From Lobosporangium transversale (taxonomy: Eukaryota; Mortierellomycota; Mortierellomycetes; Mortierellales; Mortierellaceae): a stretch of 64,000 nucleotides of DNA. Location: the NCBI RefSeq assembly GCF_002105155.1, contig NW_019028981.1:248001-312000 (forward strand). The letters run 5' to 3'. The translations under genes were made by a program, and so were the position numbers. Each line of letters begins with the position of its first letter. The first letter of the stretch is position 1. Below, piece by piece: positions 45,925 through 58,072 of the stretch. The notes beneath the pieces are model-generated. The model saw nothing but the letters and a program-made list of their open reading frames with translations, was not told the DNA's origin and did not search any database.

Positions 45925-46942
45925 TATTTAATTTTATATTTATTTTGTTTAATGATTTAATTTTATTTCATATCTACTTATTCATGCTTATGCTTCCATA
46001 TGCGAAGAGAAAGGAGGTAGGCGTTTAGAGAACAATGTGACTTGTTGATGACACTTATCGCTTGTGGAGCGAGACAAATGAATAAAAGCAGCATGCAAAT
46101 GGCGATAGCAAGCACAGTACTGTTTATCTTTTCATATTCCACTGAATTATCTTGAATAGTACTTTGATAATGTACTCTTATTTCATTTAATCCTTTTCAA
46201 TCCTTTTCAATTCTTTTTAATCCTTTTCAATTCTTTTCAATTCTTTTTAATCCTTTTTAATCCTTTTCAACCCTTTTTGACACTTTCGATTTGCGCAGTC
46301 GGCCTCTTCGAGGGAAAGGGAGGACCAAAGACAAACTTGGCTGGGGGTTGTCAAGATGAGCTGCCTCTATTCCAGATCAAGGCTTGCTGCCTGTGAGCAT
46401 GGGTGTGTAAATGCGACTATCAGTGTGCTTATGTTATGGGCCTTTGTCCTGTTTACTTTAATCGCATCACACTGCATGTTGCTCGTTGCTCGTTGCTCAT
46501 TGTCCAAATAAATTTCTTCACTTTGTCATTGTCATATGCTCTTATCTCCAGTGCTTGGAGTATGAGAGGTCTTTGCTTGCTTTGGTGCCAAGGGGGGCGA
46601 GAGGAGTTTTTGCTTGCTTTGGTGCCAAGGGGTGTGAGAGGGGTCCGAGGATCACTGAATGACATCAGAGGCGGATAATGAGCGGCGTAGATTCCATGCA
46701 TCTGCTGCTATTCGCTCTCTCAATTTTAGACTTTTTGCCACCAGCAGGACGGACCAATAGATGTGAAATGTAAGGACAATGAACGCGCGCACATCACATG
46801 AATCTCTCACTCGGTCGTTTTTGCTTCATCCTTGCTTCGTTTCTTTCACTGTGCAATCTCAGAATTAAATCGATATTAAATCGATAGAACGATGGACAAC
46901 GTTAGATGATGTCACTTGCCTCTTGGCTTTTGAAAACGAACA

Positions 46943-46950
46943 TATAAAAA
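46943..46950 (+). promoter_or_regulatory. TATA box upstream of the right mini-gene
   Basis: TATAAAAA lies 64 bp before the candidate ATG and is followed by a C/T-rich leader. A CCAAT element (gaccaatag) lies about 190 bp further upstream. The mirrored set is present in the left arm at about 41496-41503. Confidence 0.45.
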
Positions 46951-47013
46951 GGTGTCATCTGCCCACTTTTTCTCTTTTCTTCTTTTCTTTATTCCTCAAT
47001 CACTTTGACGAAA

Positions 47014-47319
47014 ATGAAAGGTAAGGAGCACCACTTCCAAAAGAAAAAGAAAAAAAAAAAAAAAAAAAAAACATCCACTCTTACTTGAAAAAAAAAAAAA
47101 AAAGATAAAGACCACAGCTCTCACACTCCATCTTAATGTCTATGATACTAACTGTTTTTCTTTTCTTTTTTTTCTCTTTCTCCTTCAGTCACTACCATCC
47201 CAGTAAGAGCTACCACGTCCCTCGACAGGCATCCAGGTTCTTGGCCCCTCTTCTGGCCGAGCCTAGGCCCGGCCTTCCCCAAGCCTGACAAAAGGCGACG
47301 GTCGATGCCGAGCACATAA
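47014..47319 (+). CDS. Candidate two-exon mini-gene, right arm
   Basis: Identical twin of 41126-41432, with exons 47014-47020 and 47189-47319. The donor is ATGAAAG/gtaagg and the acceptor ctccttcag/TCACT. Both copies point away from the palindrome centre. The frame is open to TAA at 47317, where the A-rich tract begins. The coding claim rests only on promoter-like and splice-like signals. Confidence 0.3.
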
Positions 47320-47623
47320 AAACCAAAAAAGCCCAAAAAATCAGAAAAACGCGAAAAAAAAACCCAAAAAAATCAAAAAACGCGAAAAACAAAAAAAAAA
47401 TCCATAAAACACATAAAAACCAAAAAAAAATCATAAAAAAAAAAAGACCAAAAACATCATAAAAAACAAAAACAAAAAAAAAAATATAAAAAAAAACTAA
47501 AAAAGCAAAAAAAAAATGCATAAAAAGAACAAAAAGCAAAAAAAAAAATATATAAAAACAAAAAGCAAAAAAAAAATATAAAAACTAAAAAAAGCATAAA
47601 AAAACATAAAAAATAAGAAAAAA

Positions 47624-47645
<22 letters not shown>
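47320..47645. repeat. Extreme A-rich tract, right arm
   Basis: Mirror copy of the left T-rich tract, A-rich on the plus strand. One run is A9 where the left copy has T10, showing a small difference between the arms. Confidence 0.85.
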
Positions 47646-47654
<9 letters not shown>

Positions 47655-47754
47655 TAATAGTAATATAATGTGTAATATTATAATATGTACATTATAATAT
47701 GTAACTACAACAACAATACCTTGCAACAACAACAATATTAATAATAAAAAAAAA

Positions 47755-48005
47755 ACCCAGATACCCAAGGTCCCCAGGGTGCTCAAGATACTCAAGATGC
47801 TCAAGGCGCCAAGGTACCCAAGACACCCTAGACACAAGATACCCAAGGCGTCCAGAAGGCCCTATATACCCATGGTACCCAATATACCCGCCCAAAACAC
47901 CCAAAGTACCCAGGACACAAGGCACTCAAGGCACCAAAGATACCCCAAGGCATCCAAGACACTTAGGACCTTGAGACACTTGATACACCAGAGATACTCA
48001 AAATA
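47755..48005. repeat. Degenerate 9-10-bp minisatellite, right arm
   Basis: Mirror copy of 40440-40690, read here as units like gatacccaag and actcaagatg. No length difference from the left copy was noticed by eye. Confidence 0.75.
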
Positions 48006-48026
48006 GCCAACATTAATCCTCAAGAC

Positions 48027-48351
48027 CCTTGTCTCCTTGTTGTAGTTCCTAAAAAAATAAATAAATAAATTAGAAAAAATACAAATGCATCCTATTTGAA
48101 TATCTCCCTTGTTAAGTGTGCATATAGAATGTGAAAATGGGGTGTTAACTAGTAGAGCTAGGTTCAAAAGTCCAATAGGAAATTTGCGCGTGCGGAGAAA
48201 TACTAACGGCTGCACGATTTAATTATTTCTTGCAGGTGCATTAGATCACTCGTCACACCCAATTGTTTTGGTGACATTTTTTTTTTTTTAATTTATTTAA
48301 TACAATGATCTGGATGAAAATGTCTACATTATTTCATTGTTTTTTTATTTT
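48027..48351. other. Right flank of the palindrome and PEX14 3' region
   Basis: Contains the unpaired 14 bp, the resumed inverted match (48041-48065) and about 290 bp of AT-rich sequence with a T run at about 48278-48290, before the PEX14 stop. No gene seen. Confidence 0.45.
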
Positions 48352-49959
48352 TTAAGCAGAAGTTGTTGTCTCTGATCCCTCAACAGCTGCAGATGAAGAA
48401 TTGCTCGCCTCAGCAGTTGAAGATGTTGCTGGTACAGTAGATTTTTGAGCTGCCAATTGCCATGCTGGGATGGAAGCTTTTGAGTTCAAGAAATTCATGG
48501 CTCCACTAGCCTCCTCTGGGCCCTTGGTACTGGGTGTGCTAGGCTGAGAAGTTGAAGAAGGATTGCCGTATGTAGTGCTCCAAGGAGCACCAGGGGCTCC
48601 GGCAGAAGCAACAGGTGATCCAGGCACTGCAGGGCTTGCTCCAGGGGCTCGCCGGTTCAACAACAAGCTCTTGAGAGACTTGATCTCTGTCTGAAGTTCG
48701 TTTAATACGTTTGCTTGAGATTCTTTATTCTTATCCATGAGCTGGAAATAATAAAAGTAGAGAGAATTAGGATTAGTCAGTAGACTAGCTACCACTCAGA
48801 AACTTTATTACTTTTTTTTTTTTTCCCCTCTTCTTGTCTTTACCTTGGGGATCATGCTCTTGATATTCTCAATGTCAGATTTTAGTCCTGAAAGCTCCTG
48901 CTCACGCTTCTCATCGTTTGTCTTCATGCCATCCAAGACACCAGACATGTTCTCAAGAGATTCCTTCACGTGCGCAGTCTGATCTTCCACATTCTTGGCT
49001 ACAACAGTCGTACTCTCTTTAACCTCGGTCAAATTTTTCTCGATTTCTTCAAATTGTTCATCCAACTTTTTCTTGTCCAGTTCAAGGTCTTCTTGGGAAG
49101 GCCATTGCAACTTGGGACCAACGACTTTCTAAATATTTATGATTTATATTAATAAAAAAATAAAGAAAATAAAAAAAAAAAAAAAGGTGATTAATAAATG
49201 CTTTTTTTTTTCCTCAGATACAAGCAAATAAGGTTTCCAGCCGATCCGTTTAATCCGTAATTCTATTACTTCTTTAACTGGATCAAAGAACTATTCGGAG
49301 ACAATTTCCCCGTTCTTTTGATCCCACTACCCGTGCTACCTTTTTTTTTTCCCTTTCTTTTGTCATCTTGCCCCATCAAAATAGTGTTATTGCTGAAAAA
49401 AAAAAATGCCTTAAGTGCTTTTTTTTTTGTCGTCCTCTTCTCATTCATTCTCTCATAGGTTGTTATAATAGAGCTTTCCTTTTCTTTTCATTTTCCTTTC
49501 TTTCTTTGAATGTGAAGGAATAATGTGCAATATGGTGCGTACGTTTTTTTTTTTTTTTGTTGGGCTGTAAAAGTATTCATTTCATTTTATTACCTTTGCA
49601 ACTTGCCATAGACCATAGCTGAATCCTCCTGCAACAACAGCAGCAATAAACATATCTTTCCAATCATATTTTGGTGGTAAAGGTGGTGGCGCCATCATAA
49701 CCTGACCTCCTGGTCCATACTGCACATTTTGGTGTTGACCATTGCCAGCTGGGACAAGAGCTGTGGTTGCTACAGGAGCTGCAGTAGTGGTTGTTGCAGC
49801 TGTTCCATTAGCCCGTTGCATAGCCTCCTCGATCTCCTCTGAAGTCATACCCTTGGACTCCAAAAAGGCCACCTTCTTCCCTAAAGGAGAAGATTGAACC
49901 TTGGGATCTTGTAGAAACTTGACTGCTGATGCCAAGATATCTTCACGCTTTCCGGACAT
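48352..49959 (-). CDS. PEX14: PEX14, peroxisomal docking protein
   Basis: PEX14 is the membrane core of the peroxisomal matrix-import docking complex and binds PEX5 and PEX13. Exons are 49959-49594, 49128-48844 and 48741-48352, encoding 346 residues. The N-terminal PEX5-binding domain reads REDILASAVKFLQDPKVQSS and SPLGKKVAFLESKGMTSEEI, the three-helix family signature with the conserved KxxFL-like aromatic. An Ala/Thr/Pro linker (PPPLPPKYDWKDMF) and the hydrophobic segment FIAAVVAGGFSYGLWQV follow. A coiled coil (PSQEDLELDKKKLDEQFEEI) and a Ser/Pro/Gly-rich tail complete it. The first intron is 470 bp with homopolymer runs; an extra small exon inside it cannot be excluded. The start is the only ATG that gives the full PEX5-binding domain. 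Confidence 0.9.
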
Positions 49960-50266
49960 TGTTGTTTTTGTTGACTCGTTTATGATGAAAAGAAAAGGAA
50001 AAGTAGAGTTGATGAATCAAAAGGATGAGAAGGAATGAAAAGAGAACAAAAGAAAAAAGAGGGAATTAACAGAAAGAACGTTTATGTTGCTGCAAAGTGA
50101 ATGAAATTTTTCGATGCTGACTCTGACTGACACCAGACGGTCTCTGCAATGTGTGGAGAGAATATTTAAGCCGAAAATGGACTCTTGATAAAGTGTTTAA
50201 ATGTCACTATCATGTGACGCCGATTTATTAAGCAAAAAGATTTTTTCTTTTTTTGTGAGGATTTCT
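49960..50266. other. PEX14 promoter and TRP gene 3' flank
   Basis: About 300 bp with purine-rich stretches on the plus strand near 49985-50065, which is a pyrimidine tract for the PEX14 leader. No gene seen. Confidence 0.4.
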
Positions 50267-52597
50267 TTATGCAGATTTGGCTCGCTCAACAAACGCCTTG
50301 ATCTTGTGTTCGTCCTTCTCACCATTGGTTTCCACTCCGCTGGACACATCCACGGCCCAAGGACGGACCTGGCGCACGGCCTCAGCTACATTCTCTGGAT
50401 TCAACCCTCCTGCCAGAAGGATCGGAAATCCACCTTCCTGTGAATCAACTACAGTCTTAGCGATCGACCAATCAAATACCTGACCTTCACCTCCTCCATA
50501 TCCGCCAGCTTTACCTGCTGAATCCAACAGGCAATATGCATTCAAGCCACGGGTACCAGCAACTTTTTGAATCACTTCTTTAGCAGGCTCATCTCCACGG
50601 ATATGAAATGCCTTGATAACTGGTACAGGCAAGAACTTGGCCATCTCTGGATTTTCGCCTCCATGGAATTGAACCAAGTCGATCTTGAGTGTATCCACAA
50701 TCCTCGTGATCTCTTCTAGGGATTGATCTCTAAATACACCAACGATCATGGGCTTCCGAGGGTTACGCTCCGCTCTCTTGGCATGCATAGAAAACCAGTC
50801 CTCATTTGCCACATTGCCTCCCTTGTTAGCTCCACGAAGCGTATCCTCAGAGTCTCCATCTGCTTCTGCTATAGCATTGGCATATTCCCTAACGGCCTCC
50901 ACAATCTCTGCAGCTACATTGAGCTTAACCTGACGCTTCGATCCCTCTGCAAAGATCATGCCAATAAAATCTGCTCCGGAGTCTGCAGCTTGGAGTGCAG
51001 CATCCACTGTTTGAACACCACAGATCTTGACCAGAACCTTTGACTGTTCCTTCTCAGCGGTCAAACCCAACAGTCCACGAATGAATGCCCTTTTGTCTGA
51101 CGAGAGCATCAAAGCCTCGCCCACAAGGACACCCTTAACACCCTGCTCAACGTAGCGCTCCACATCTTCGCGACCCTTGATCCCGCTCAAGGCCACTAAT
51201 ATAGTATCTTTTGGAACCATGTTGACGAGTTTAGTGGTAGTGTTCATGTCAACTTCAAAGTTATGCAGGTTCCTGTTATTGACGCCGATGACCTTGGCGC
51301 CCAACTCGATTGCGACCTCCATCTCCTGTGCATTATTAACTTCGACCAAAGGCTCGATTCCCAAGTTGACTGCAAACTTGTAGAGTGTATGCAATTGCTC
51401 AATTGAAAGCATGGCGACGATCAACAAGATTGTGTCAGCACCATAGACGCGAGCCTCCAAGATCTGGTAGGTGTCAACGATAAAATCCTTGCGAAGGACA
51501 GCTGGGCGGTTGGGCAGACTATCGATCATGGCTCGAACTACACGCATGTCATTCAAGGATCCTTTGAACCATTTGGGCTCAGTCAAGACACTGATAACGC
51601 TCGCACCCGCACGGGCATAGGCTAACGACTGTTCTGCAGCATTGGCATCCAAGTCAATGTTACCCTTACTAGGGCTAGCACGCTTAATCTCGCCCATAAT
51701 CGCAGGTAAGGGCTGGCTCTTCTTGATACGTGCTACAAAATCAATCTGTTTTGGCGCCAATCCAAGGTCAATAAGCTTCTGCAAGTCAGCAGCAGATTGC
51801 CCCGGCAGAGCTTTGGCATCTGCAACATCCTGAAGACGCTGTCCCAAGATCTTGGTGAGAATACTGGGAACGGCTGTCTTAGCAGCCTCCGCTGTCCCTG
51901 CAGGCTTGATATCCGAATCAACCCCATACTCTGGATTCTCTTTCCAGGTACCGCCACGGAGCTTCAAGAAGTTGCTAAATAAGGTCTGTCCATGCTCAGA
52001 AAGTACACTCTCTGGGTGATATTGCACACCTTCAACACAGAGAGTCTTGTGACGCACTCCCATGATGACGCCTGATTCAGTTCTGGATGTGACTTCCAGT
52101 ACTTCAGGCACAGTTGAAATAACACCTGAAAGCGAATGATAACGTGTGCAGAGAATATCCTGCGGAATGTTGAGGTAAAGGCCTTTGCCGTCGTGCTTAA
52201 TAGGTGAAACCTTACCGTGTACGATCTCTCCTGCATAGCCAACACTGCCTCCATAAATCTCAAACATGCACTGCTCACCCAAACAGACACCAAGAACAGG
52301 GATCTTTCCAGCAAAGTGCTTGATCGCAGCCTTGGAAACACCGGCAGAGTCAGATGGATGTCCTGGGCCAGGGGAAACAACCAGATGAGTTGGATCCAAA
52401 GCTATGATCTCCTCAACTGTAATAGCATCGTTGCGATAAACTTTAACATCTGCGCCAAGGATGCACAGTGACTGATAGATGTTCCAGGTAAAACTGTCAT
52501 AGTTGTCGATCATAATAATCGCCATGATGAATAGCTTTTGTTTCTTGTCCGTAGATATGAGGGAACTGGTGACTAATATACTAAAAAGATCGGGCAT
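50267..52597 (-). CDS. TRP1: Trifunctional tryptophan enzyme: GATase - IGPS - PRAI
   Basis: An intronless 776-residue protein that carries three steps of tryptophan synthesis: the glutamine amidotransferase subunit of anthranilate synthase, indole-3-glycerol phosphate synthase, and phosphoribosylanthranilate isomerase. The order is typical of fungal trpC/TRP1. The GATase part (about 25-225) has IIMIDNYDSFTWN, VSPGPGHPSDSAG, nucleophile GVCLGEQC (Cys105) and the His-Glu pair in QYHPESVLSEHG. The IGPS part (about 245-505) has PAIMGEIKRASPSKGNID, VLTEPKWFKGSL, PAVLRKDFIVD and VIGVNNRNLHNFEVD. The PRAI part (about 520-776) has VLVKICGVQT, DFIGMIFAEGSKR, VQFHGGE and LAGGLNPENVAEAVRQVRPW. A second ATG at 52525 (MAIIMIDNYD) matches the usual family start and may be the real one, giving 752 residues. 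Confidence 0.95.
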   Translation of the reverse strand: MPDLFSILVTSSLISTDKKQKLFIMAIIMIDNYDSFTWNIYQSLCILGADVKVYRNDAITVEEIIALDPTHLVVSPGPGHPSDSAGVSKAAIKHFAGKIPVLGVCLGEQCMFEIYGGSVGYAGEIVHGKVSPIKHDGKGLYLNIPQDILCTRYHSLSGVISTVPEVLEVTSRTESGVIMGVRHKTLCVEGVQYHPESVLSEHGQTLFSNFLKLRGGTWKENPEYGVDSDIKPAGTAEAAKTAVPSILTKILGQRLQDVADAKALPGQSAADLQKLIDLGLAPKQIDFVARIKKSQPLPAIMGEIKRASPSKGNIDLDANAAEQSLAYARAGASVISVLTEPKWFKGSLNDMRVVRAMIDSLPNRPAVLRKDFIVDTYQILEARVYGADTILLIVAMLSIEQLHTLYKFAVNLGIEPLVEVNNAQEMEVAIELGAKVIGVNNRNLHNFEVDMNTTTKLVNMVPKDTILVALSGIKGREDVERYVEQGVKGVLVGEALMLSSDKRAFIRGLLGLTAEKEQSKVLVKICGVQTVDAALQAADSGADFIGMIFAEGSKRQVKLNVAAEIVEAVREYANAIAEADGDSEDTLRGANKGGNVANEDWFSMHAKRAERNPRKPMIVGVFRDQSLEEITRIVDTLKIDLVQFHGGENPEMAKFLPVPVIKAFHIRGDEPAKEVIQKVAGTRGLNAYCLLDSAGKAGGYGGGEGQVFDWSIAKTVVDSQEGGFPILLAGGLNPENVAEAVRQVRPWAVDVSSGVETNGEKDEHKIKAFVERAKSA

Positions 52598-52748
52598 TTT
52601 GAAGTTTTACATTTATTAGTAAAGATAACCAAGAAACTGAGTTCACTTTTTTTTTACTGTCAGGAAAGTTTGGGTCATTTACCGACGGAATGTAAAGAAA
52701 TGAAAGTAAGTGAGAACACTGAATGAATGGAGGATGAGAGATTTCAGG

Positions 52749-52785
<37 letters not shown>

Positions 52786-53215
52786 AAGAAGAAAGAAAGA
52801 GAGATTGATGTGCCTGTAGAACAAGAGGATTTTGTGTACAGAATACAGGAAGGGAGCGGGCTGAGTCACAATCGATCGTTGGATGGGGCGTTGAACCATT
52901 CAAAACGACAGAATTAACTCCGATACCAGAGTACATTGGTACAGACAGAGGGCTGTTTTAATTTTAATGAATAGATAGATAGATGATGATTACACTATGA
53001 ATATGAGTACAAGCACAGTCGTCGTTGCCATGCTGGAACTTGCCGCTGGCTAATCTGCGCGACATACGGCGCGTAGAAGTACAGAAATATGAAATAAAAA
53101 AAAGAGGAAAAAAAAAAGTAAAAAAGACAGCGCAGTAATAGTAGAAAGACACAACAAAATGTGATGGTACAAAACAAACAAATTAAAGCAAAAAAAAAGA
53201 AATACAAAAAAAACG

Positions 53216-53248
<33 letters not shown>

Positions 53249-53282
53249 AATGAATAAATTAGTTGTGGCTCTCAATGCCTCC
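52598..53282. other. TRP promoter and PHF14-like 3' flank
   Basis: About 690 bp without a gene. A runs of about 34 and 31 nt lie at 52750-52783 and 53216-53246. A T-rich/F-rich frame on the minus strand is low complexity. Confidence 0.4.
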
Positions 53283-56200
53283 TCAATTAGCATTGGCTGT
53301 AGCCGCTGCCAGAAAAGCTGCATTTGCAAGAACTTCATGTGGAGGAGCAGGCATCGTAAGAGTACGTCCCCTCAGCTTTCTAAACTTGACATTCTCACGC
53401 CTCTCGATCTCAACATCATCGCGTGCCTGCAGCTCCTCTACTGTCTTCTCACCAACCGTGTAGCGAATCACCTCTTTAGGCTTTGGTGGAGGAGGCACAG
53501 GGACAGCAGGCAAGGCTCCACGATGTACAGTTGCTTTTTCCTTTGTCCCTTTGGCTACCTTTGTTGACGAAGAGGATGGTGAGGTTGTAGAAGTTGGTTC
53601 TACTGTAGCGTTCTGTTTTTTGGCTGCGATTACAGCAGTTTTGCTCTTTATGCCCTTTGGAGAAGCGACCGTAGTCTCCGTCTTCTTTGATTTGACAATA
53701 TGGATCTTGTCTACCGACTTTACTTTGGCCACTTTGAGCATATCTGTTGACACTCCATGCTTCTTGGACGTTATTGCCTTGGTCATTGTCGTTTTTTTGG
53801 ACATTGTCTTCGGCGATTTTTCCGTGATAGCTACCTCCTTAGTATCGGCGACAGCGGCGACCTCGTTAAGCAAAACGTTACTGGCTTTGGGAGTGATGTG
53901 AGGGCCAGGAGGGTAAATACGAAGATTGCCTCGAATGATGGGTGCTACAGCTGGCTTTGACACCATTTGGCTGGCGGTGAACTGCATTTGGGTCATGGAA
54001 GATTGAATAGGATAGGATGCGACAGAAGACATGGCTTTTACTTTGGTCGCTTTTTTGGTTTTAGATTTTGCATCCATATCAAGCACAGTAGCCTTTATCT
54101 TGGGCTTCGATGCTTTGTTCTTCTCCGATGCCTCTGTTTTCATTTTTTTGACTTTGCTCTCTTTACCCTTCACAGCTACGTCTTCACTGGTAAGACTCTC
54201 GGATCCATGAACTCCATGAGGGCGCTTAGGCACACGGGACTGTGCTGCTGACTGGTAATCTGCGGGATTGGCTGACATGGTCATTGCCGTATCAGCAAGA
54301 ACCATAAGTGCCTCATCCAGATCCGAGGAAAGGTTATGCTGATGTTGATGATCGGAAGGTGATGGAGAGCTTTCATCGCTTGACTCTTGACTTTCCTCTG
54401 AAGAGTCGCACTCTTCACAGTTCCAACTGTACCCACTACAAAATCAAGTACAGCTATCAGTTACAATATACTTATGCAATGAAAGGAAAAAGTGAAGAAA
54501 AAAAAAAATACACCATTTATAATAAAGCTGTGGACTTACCGAGGAGGCACCCTTGCCATTGGAGGGTCGAGACACTTGGGATGAAACTGTCGCTGGCAGG
54601 AATCGCAAGAGACCATACGATTCAGTACCTTGATCGACATTGGGGACAGATAGCCATTTGAATCTCGCTCCAAATCCAGCTTTTCTTCTGGGAGTGTCAA
54701 CTGATGACACACTGCACATGGTTCTACAGATCGTGGGAGTTTAACTCCAGCCATGCCATTAGATTGACCAACCTGGTAATCCGCGCCCTTGACAGAAGCA
54801 TAAGAGTCGTCGAGATCTGAAAAATCACGTTTGATCATCCGTCCTCTGCTTGAAGTGAATACGACTGGAAGCTGACCCCTATTGGTTGGCGTAGGTTTGG
54901 GGTATACCTTCTTGGACTTGGCATTCTTGCCGGCAGTATAAAATTGGTTAGACCTCATGGAAAGCTTGCCGTAGCTGCCTTTAGATGATCGTCCATGGCG
55001 TTGTCCGCCCTCACTGTCGTCTATTCCAGAGTCTATATTACTCTGCGAACCAGGCTGTGTATAAGGATTGTCACATGGCAATGACTCAATATCGATTGTC
55101 TCAATAATATCCTGAATATTGCTCTTCCAGCGAGATGTGTCTGGTAATGAGTTGTACCAGGCCAGGGTAGTGTCGATGGAAAGCGGTGCCTCAAGTTGCT
55201 CCGCAGACAAGTTCTCAAGATAATTAGCGCACTCCAAGAGACTTGACAAGAGATTGCGGGTATGCATTTCAATCCTACGCTGTTCCAATTGAGCTTGTTG
55301 GGCTTTGGATGAAATAGCCTCCAATCGGGATTTGGACTTGTCAATCTTACTGTTGAGGTAATATCCAATGGAGTGTTGACGGGAAAGCTCGCTCCTTTCC
55401 CTTGCAATCCGCCTTTCTCGTGCTTGCTTGAATCGAGAGTATGAATGTTCAAAAAGCTCGATAATACCTTCATCTTCGTCCTCGCCATCATTACTGGCCC
55501 GCTGCATTTCAAGCAATTTGAGTGTACGCTTACGACCTTGTTCGTCCTGCCACTTTTTCAGAAACGCATCCTTTTGTTTGACCCATTTCAGCCACCCATT
55601 AAGCTTGGGATGACCATCAGTGGCGCCATGTTGCTTGCAGTACATAAAGTATGGATCAGCCATATCTGTCTCCTCAACGGTCTCTAGTAGCGAGTAACCT
55701 TGAGCGCAGGTGATATGAAACGATTTGCGACACTGTCCCGCATCACACTGCACACAGGCTCCCATTGCTGCATCCTGAGGGTCATTGCACATATAACAAG
55801 TCTAAGTTTACAGATTGAAAAGTCAAGGAAAGGATTTCAATGTCAGACAATATGAAAGAGGAAAAAAAAAAAAAGAGAAGAGAACCTTATATGATATGAA
55901 AATTTTAGAAGCGAGCTATACCATATTCCAATTCTTCTCGGGTATGTCTCTGACAGAGATTTTGTCCACATTCTCGGGGTCCCCTAAGGTTGTCTCTGGT
56001 AACCAGAGTGCGCAGACAACGTGCACCCAGCCACCGCTAGGATCTTCTGGGATGAGTCTTCGGAATGCACCATCTTTGGATGGGCAACAAACGCACGACT
56101 AAGAATAGATCAAGTGAAGTCATGATTTTTTTTTTTTTTCCCGTTAATGAAAAAATCGTAACTCTGTTTTGAATTTTTTTCCCTCACAGCCTCATAGCAT

Positions 56201-58072
56201 CAGAAACCAATGGAAAGAGAGTAGATTGGGAAAAACCTTACCACAACTTCCTCTGGTGGTGCTTTGCAACGATCGCATAACCATGGTTCGCTTTCGGATG
56301 GAAGTGTTTTGACACCATAACAAGCCTGATGTACGCACAAGGCGCAATCGAGTGTGTCGCAATAAACAAATACATTGTCTGCCTCTGTCGATCGACCCAG
56401 GCACACACAACACACCTCAGGATCATTGTCTTTCTATTACATGGTAAGATACGTCATTAGTGAGGATAGAGAACCATCAGACGGATCTTCTGTTTTGTAT
56501 AATGAATAAAGTGAAACGTAACAAAATTTAAAACTCACCCATTGCCAAAGTGCGGTCAAGAGATCTTGTTCATCATTGAAAGCCTCCTCTTGTTCAGGCC
56601 TTATCTCATCTTCACTCGCTGCATCATCAGGAATAATCATGTCTTCATCCTCATCGTTACTACCATCTTTGGTATCTTCAAAATCAGAATCATCCTCGTC
56701 CGCCGCAAGCTCCATGGGGATCTCATGAACGGATTTAGTTTTGATTTTACGCTTGCCTGGATCACGATCAGCGACTGGTTACAAAAAAAGAAAAAATAAA
56801 AATAAAAAAGCGTTGATAACAGATTAAAATCAATACAACTATCTGGTGAAAATAAAATGATAAATAAATAAGAAAAGTAAAAAGCTTACAGATCTTCTGG
56901 AAAAGACTTGCAGTATCGTTTTCGGACTTTTTGGACACTTCGGTCTTTATCTTTTTTTTGGCAGGCATCAAAGAAGAGTCCTTGGTAGTCTTTCCTGTTG
57001 AGGAAACAGATGTATTGGTAGAATTCATTTGACGGCACCCTCGTTTGACCCCAGCACCTACAGTATGTTCGGGTTGTGATTCGATGTCTTCTTGTGCATT
57101 GCCAGTAGGAAGCTGTGTGATTGATTTATGATTTGGCTCCAAACCCTCCGACCCGCTCGCCAATTGTTCCTCTTGACTATCATCTCTTGATCCTTTTTGC
57201 TCCTGCTCCTGCTCCTTCGAGTCTTGTTGTTGTGGCAATGGTGAATTTGGAGGCTTGTCCTCATTTTCTTTTGTGATCGATTCTGATTCTGTGTTGATAA
57301 TGGACTCTGAGGATTCTACCTGGTCGCTTTTGATCAGATCGGTTGAATTGAGCAAGTTTGAAAGAGGTACTACTCCGCCATCGACACCCCCCTGACACTG
57401 CACTTTTTGTTCAGAATGCTCAGTGTCGTCATTAACAGAATGAGTAGAGGGTTGATGTGTAGGTAAAGCGAATGTTTGTGGTGGTGTTGACTCGGGCTGT
57501 AACTTTGACTCTATGGCAGAACAGTGATTTGTGGATTGATTGGCAATAGCAGGAATGGGTGACAAAGCTCTAACCATTGCATTCCCACCAGTGCTATTAG
57601 CAGCGGCTCTCCGCTGCCTCTGTGGACGGGTTGTCTGTGAGACTGCCTGGCCTTGTAAACTTTGACTTTGCCGTGTTCGATAGGTGAGATGAACATGGGT
57701 GCGCTCTTGAACAAGATTAAGGTTTTCAACCATAGAAATTGGGTGGTCATCTGAGGAAACAATGATATCAGGACCTGGTATTGCTAGTAGGGGCTCTGGA
57801 TCTTCCCTGTCTATGCTTTGGGACTGATGTTCCTGTGGAGGGGGTGGTAAAGACAACATCATTGGTTGCTCCTGTTGCTCACTATGTTGGAGATCGTCAT
57901 GGTTATTATGATTACGTTGGTTTCGTAGGTGTTGAAGGGCGCTGGCATCCTTCACAAACCGGACGGGGCGAGTATGGTTATGTGAATCCTGTTGCTGTTC
58001 GACCATCATCATCAGTGACATGCTACGGTACTCTGGTGTAAAAGGTGGGGAATAGTGTTGAGGAGGCATCAT
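53283..58072 (-). CDS. PHF14-like multi-PHD chromatin protein
   Basis: Exons are 58072-56890, 56774-56539, 56433-56242, 56098-55922, 55801-54540 and 54435-53283, giving 1,400 residues. Residues 1-470 are disordered, rich in Gln, Ser and His, with acidic and basic patches. A PHD finger follows (PEVCCVCLGRSTEADNVFVY, PWLCDRCK), then a zinc knuckle (CVCCPSKDGAFRR) and an extended PHD (GWVHVVCALWLPET, TCYMCNDPQDAAMGACVQCD, CRKSFHITCAQGYSLLE, YCKQHG). This order, with the ITCAQ and ADPYFMYCKQH blocks, matches animal PHF14, which binds histone H3 through its PHD-ZnK-ePHD module. A coiled-coil region and a third PHD (PCAVCHQLTLP, CDSCQRQFHPKCLDPPMARV, WNCEECD) follow, then a Lys-rich tail. Probably a nuclear histone reader. 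Exon borders are all in phase. Confidence 0.85.
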
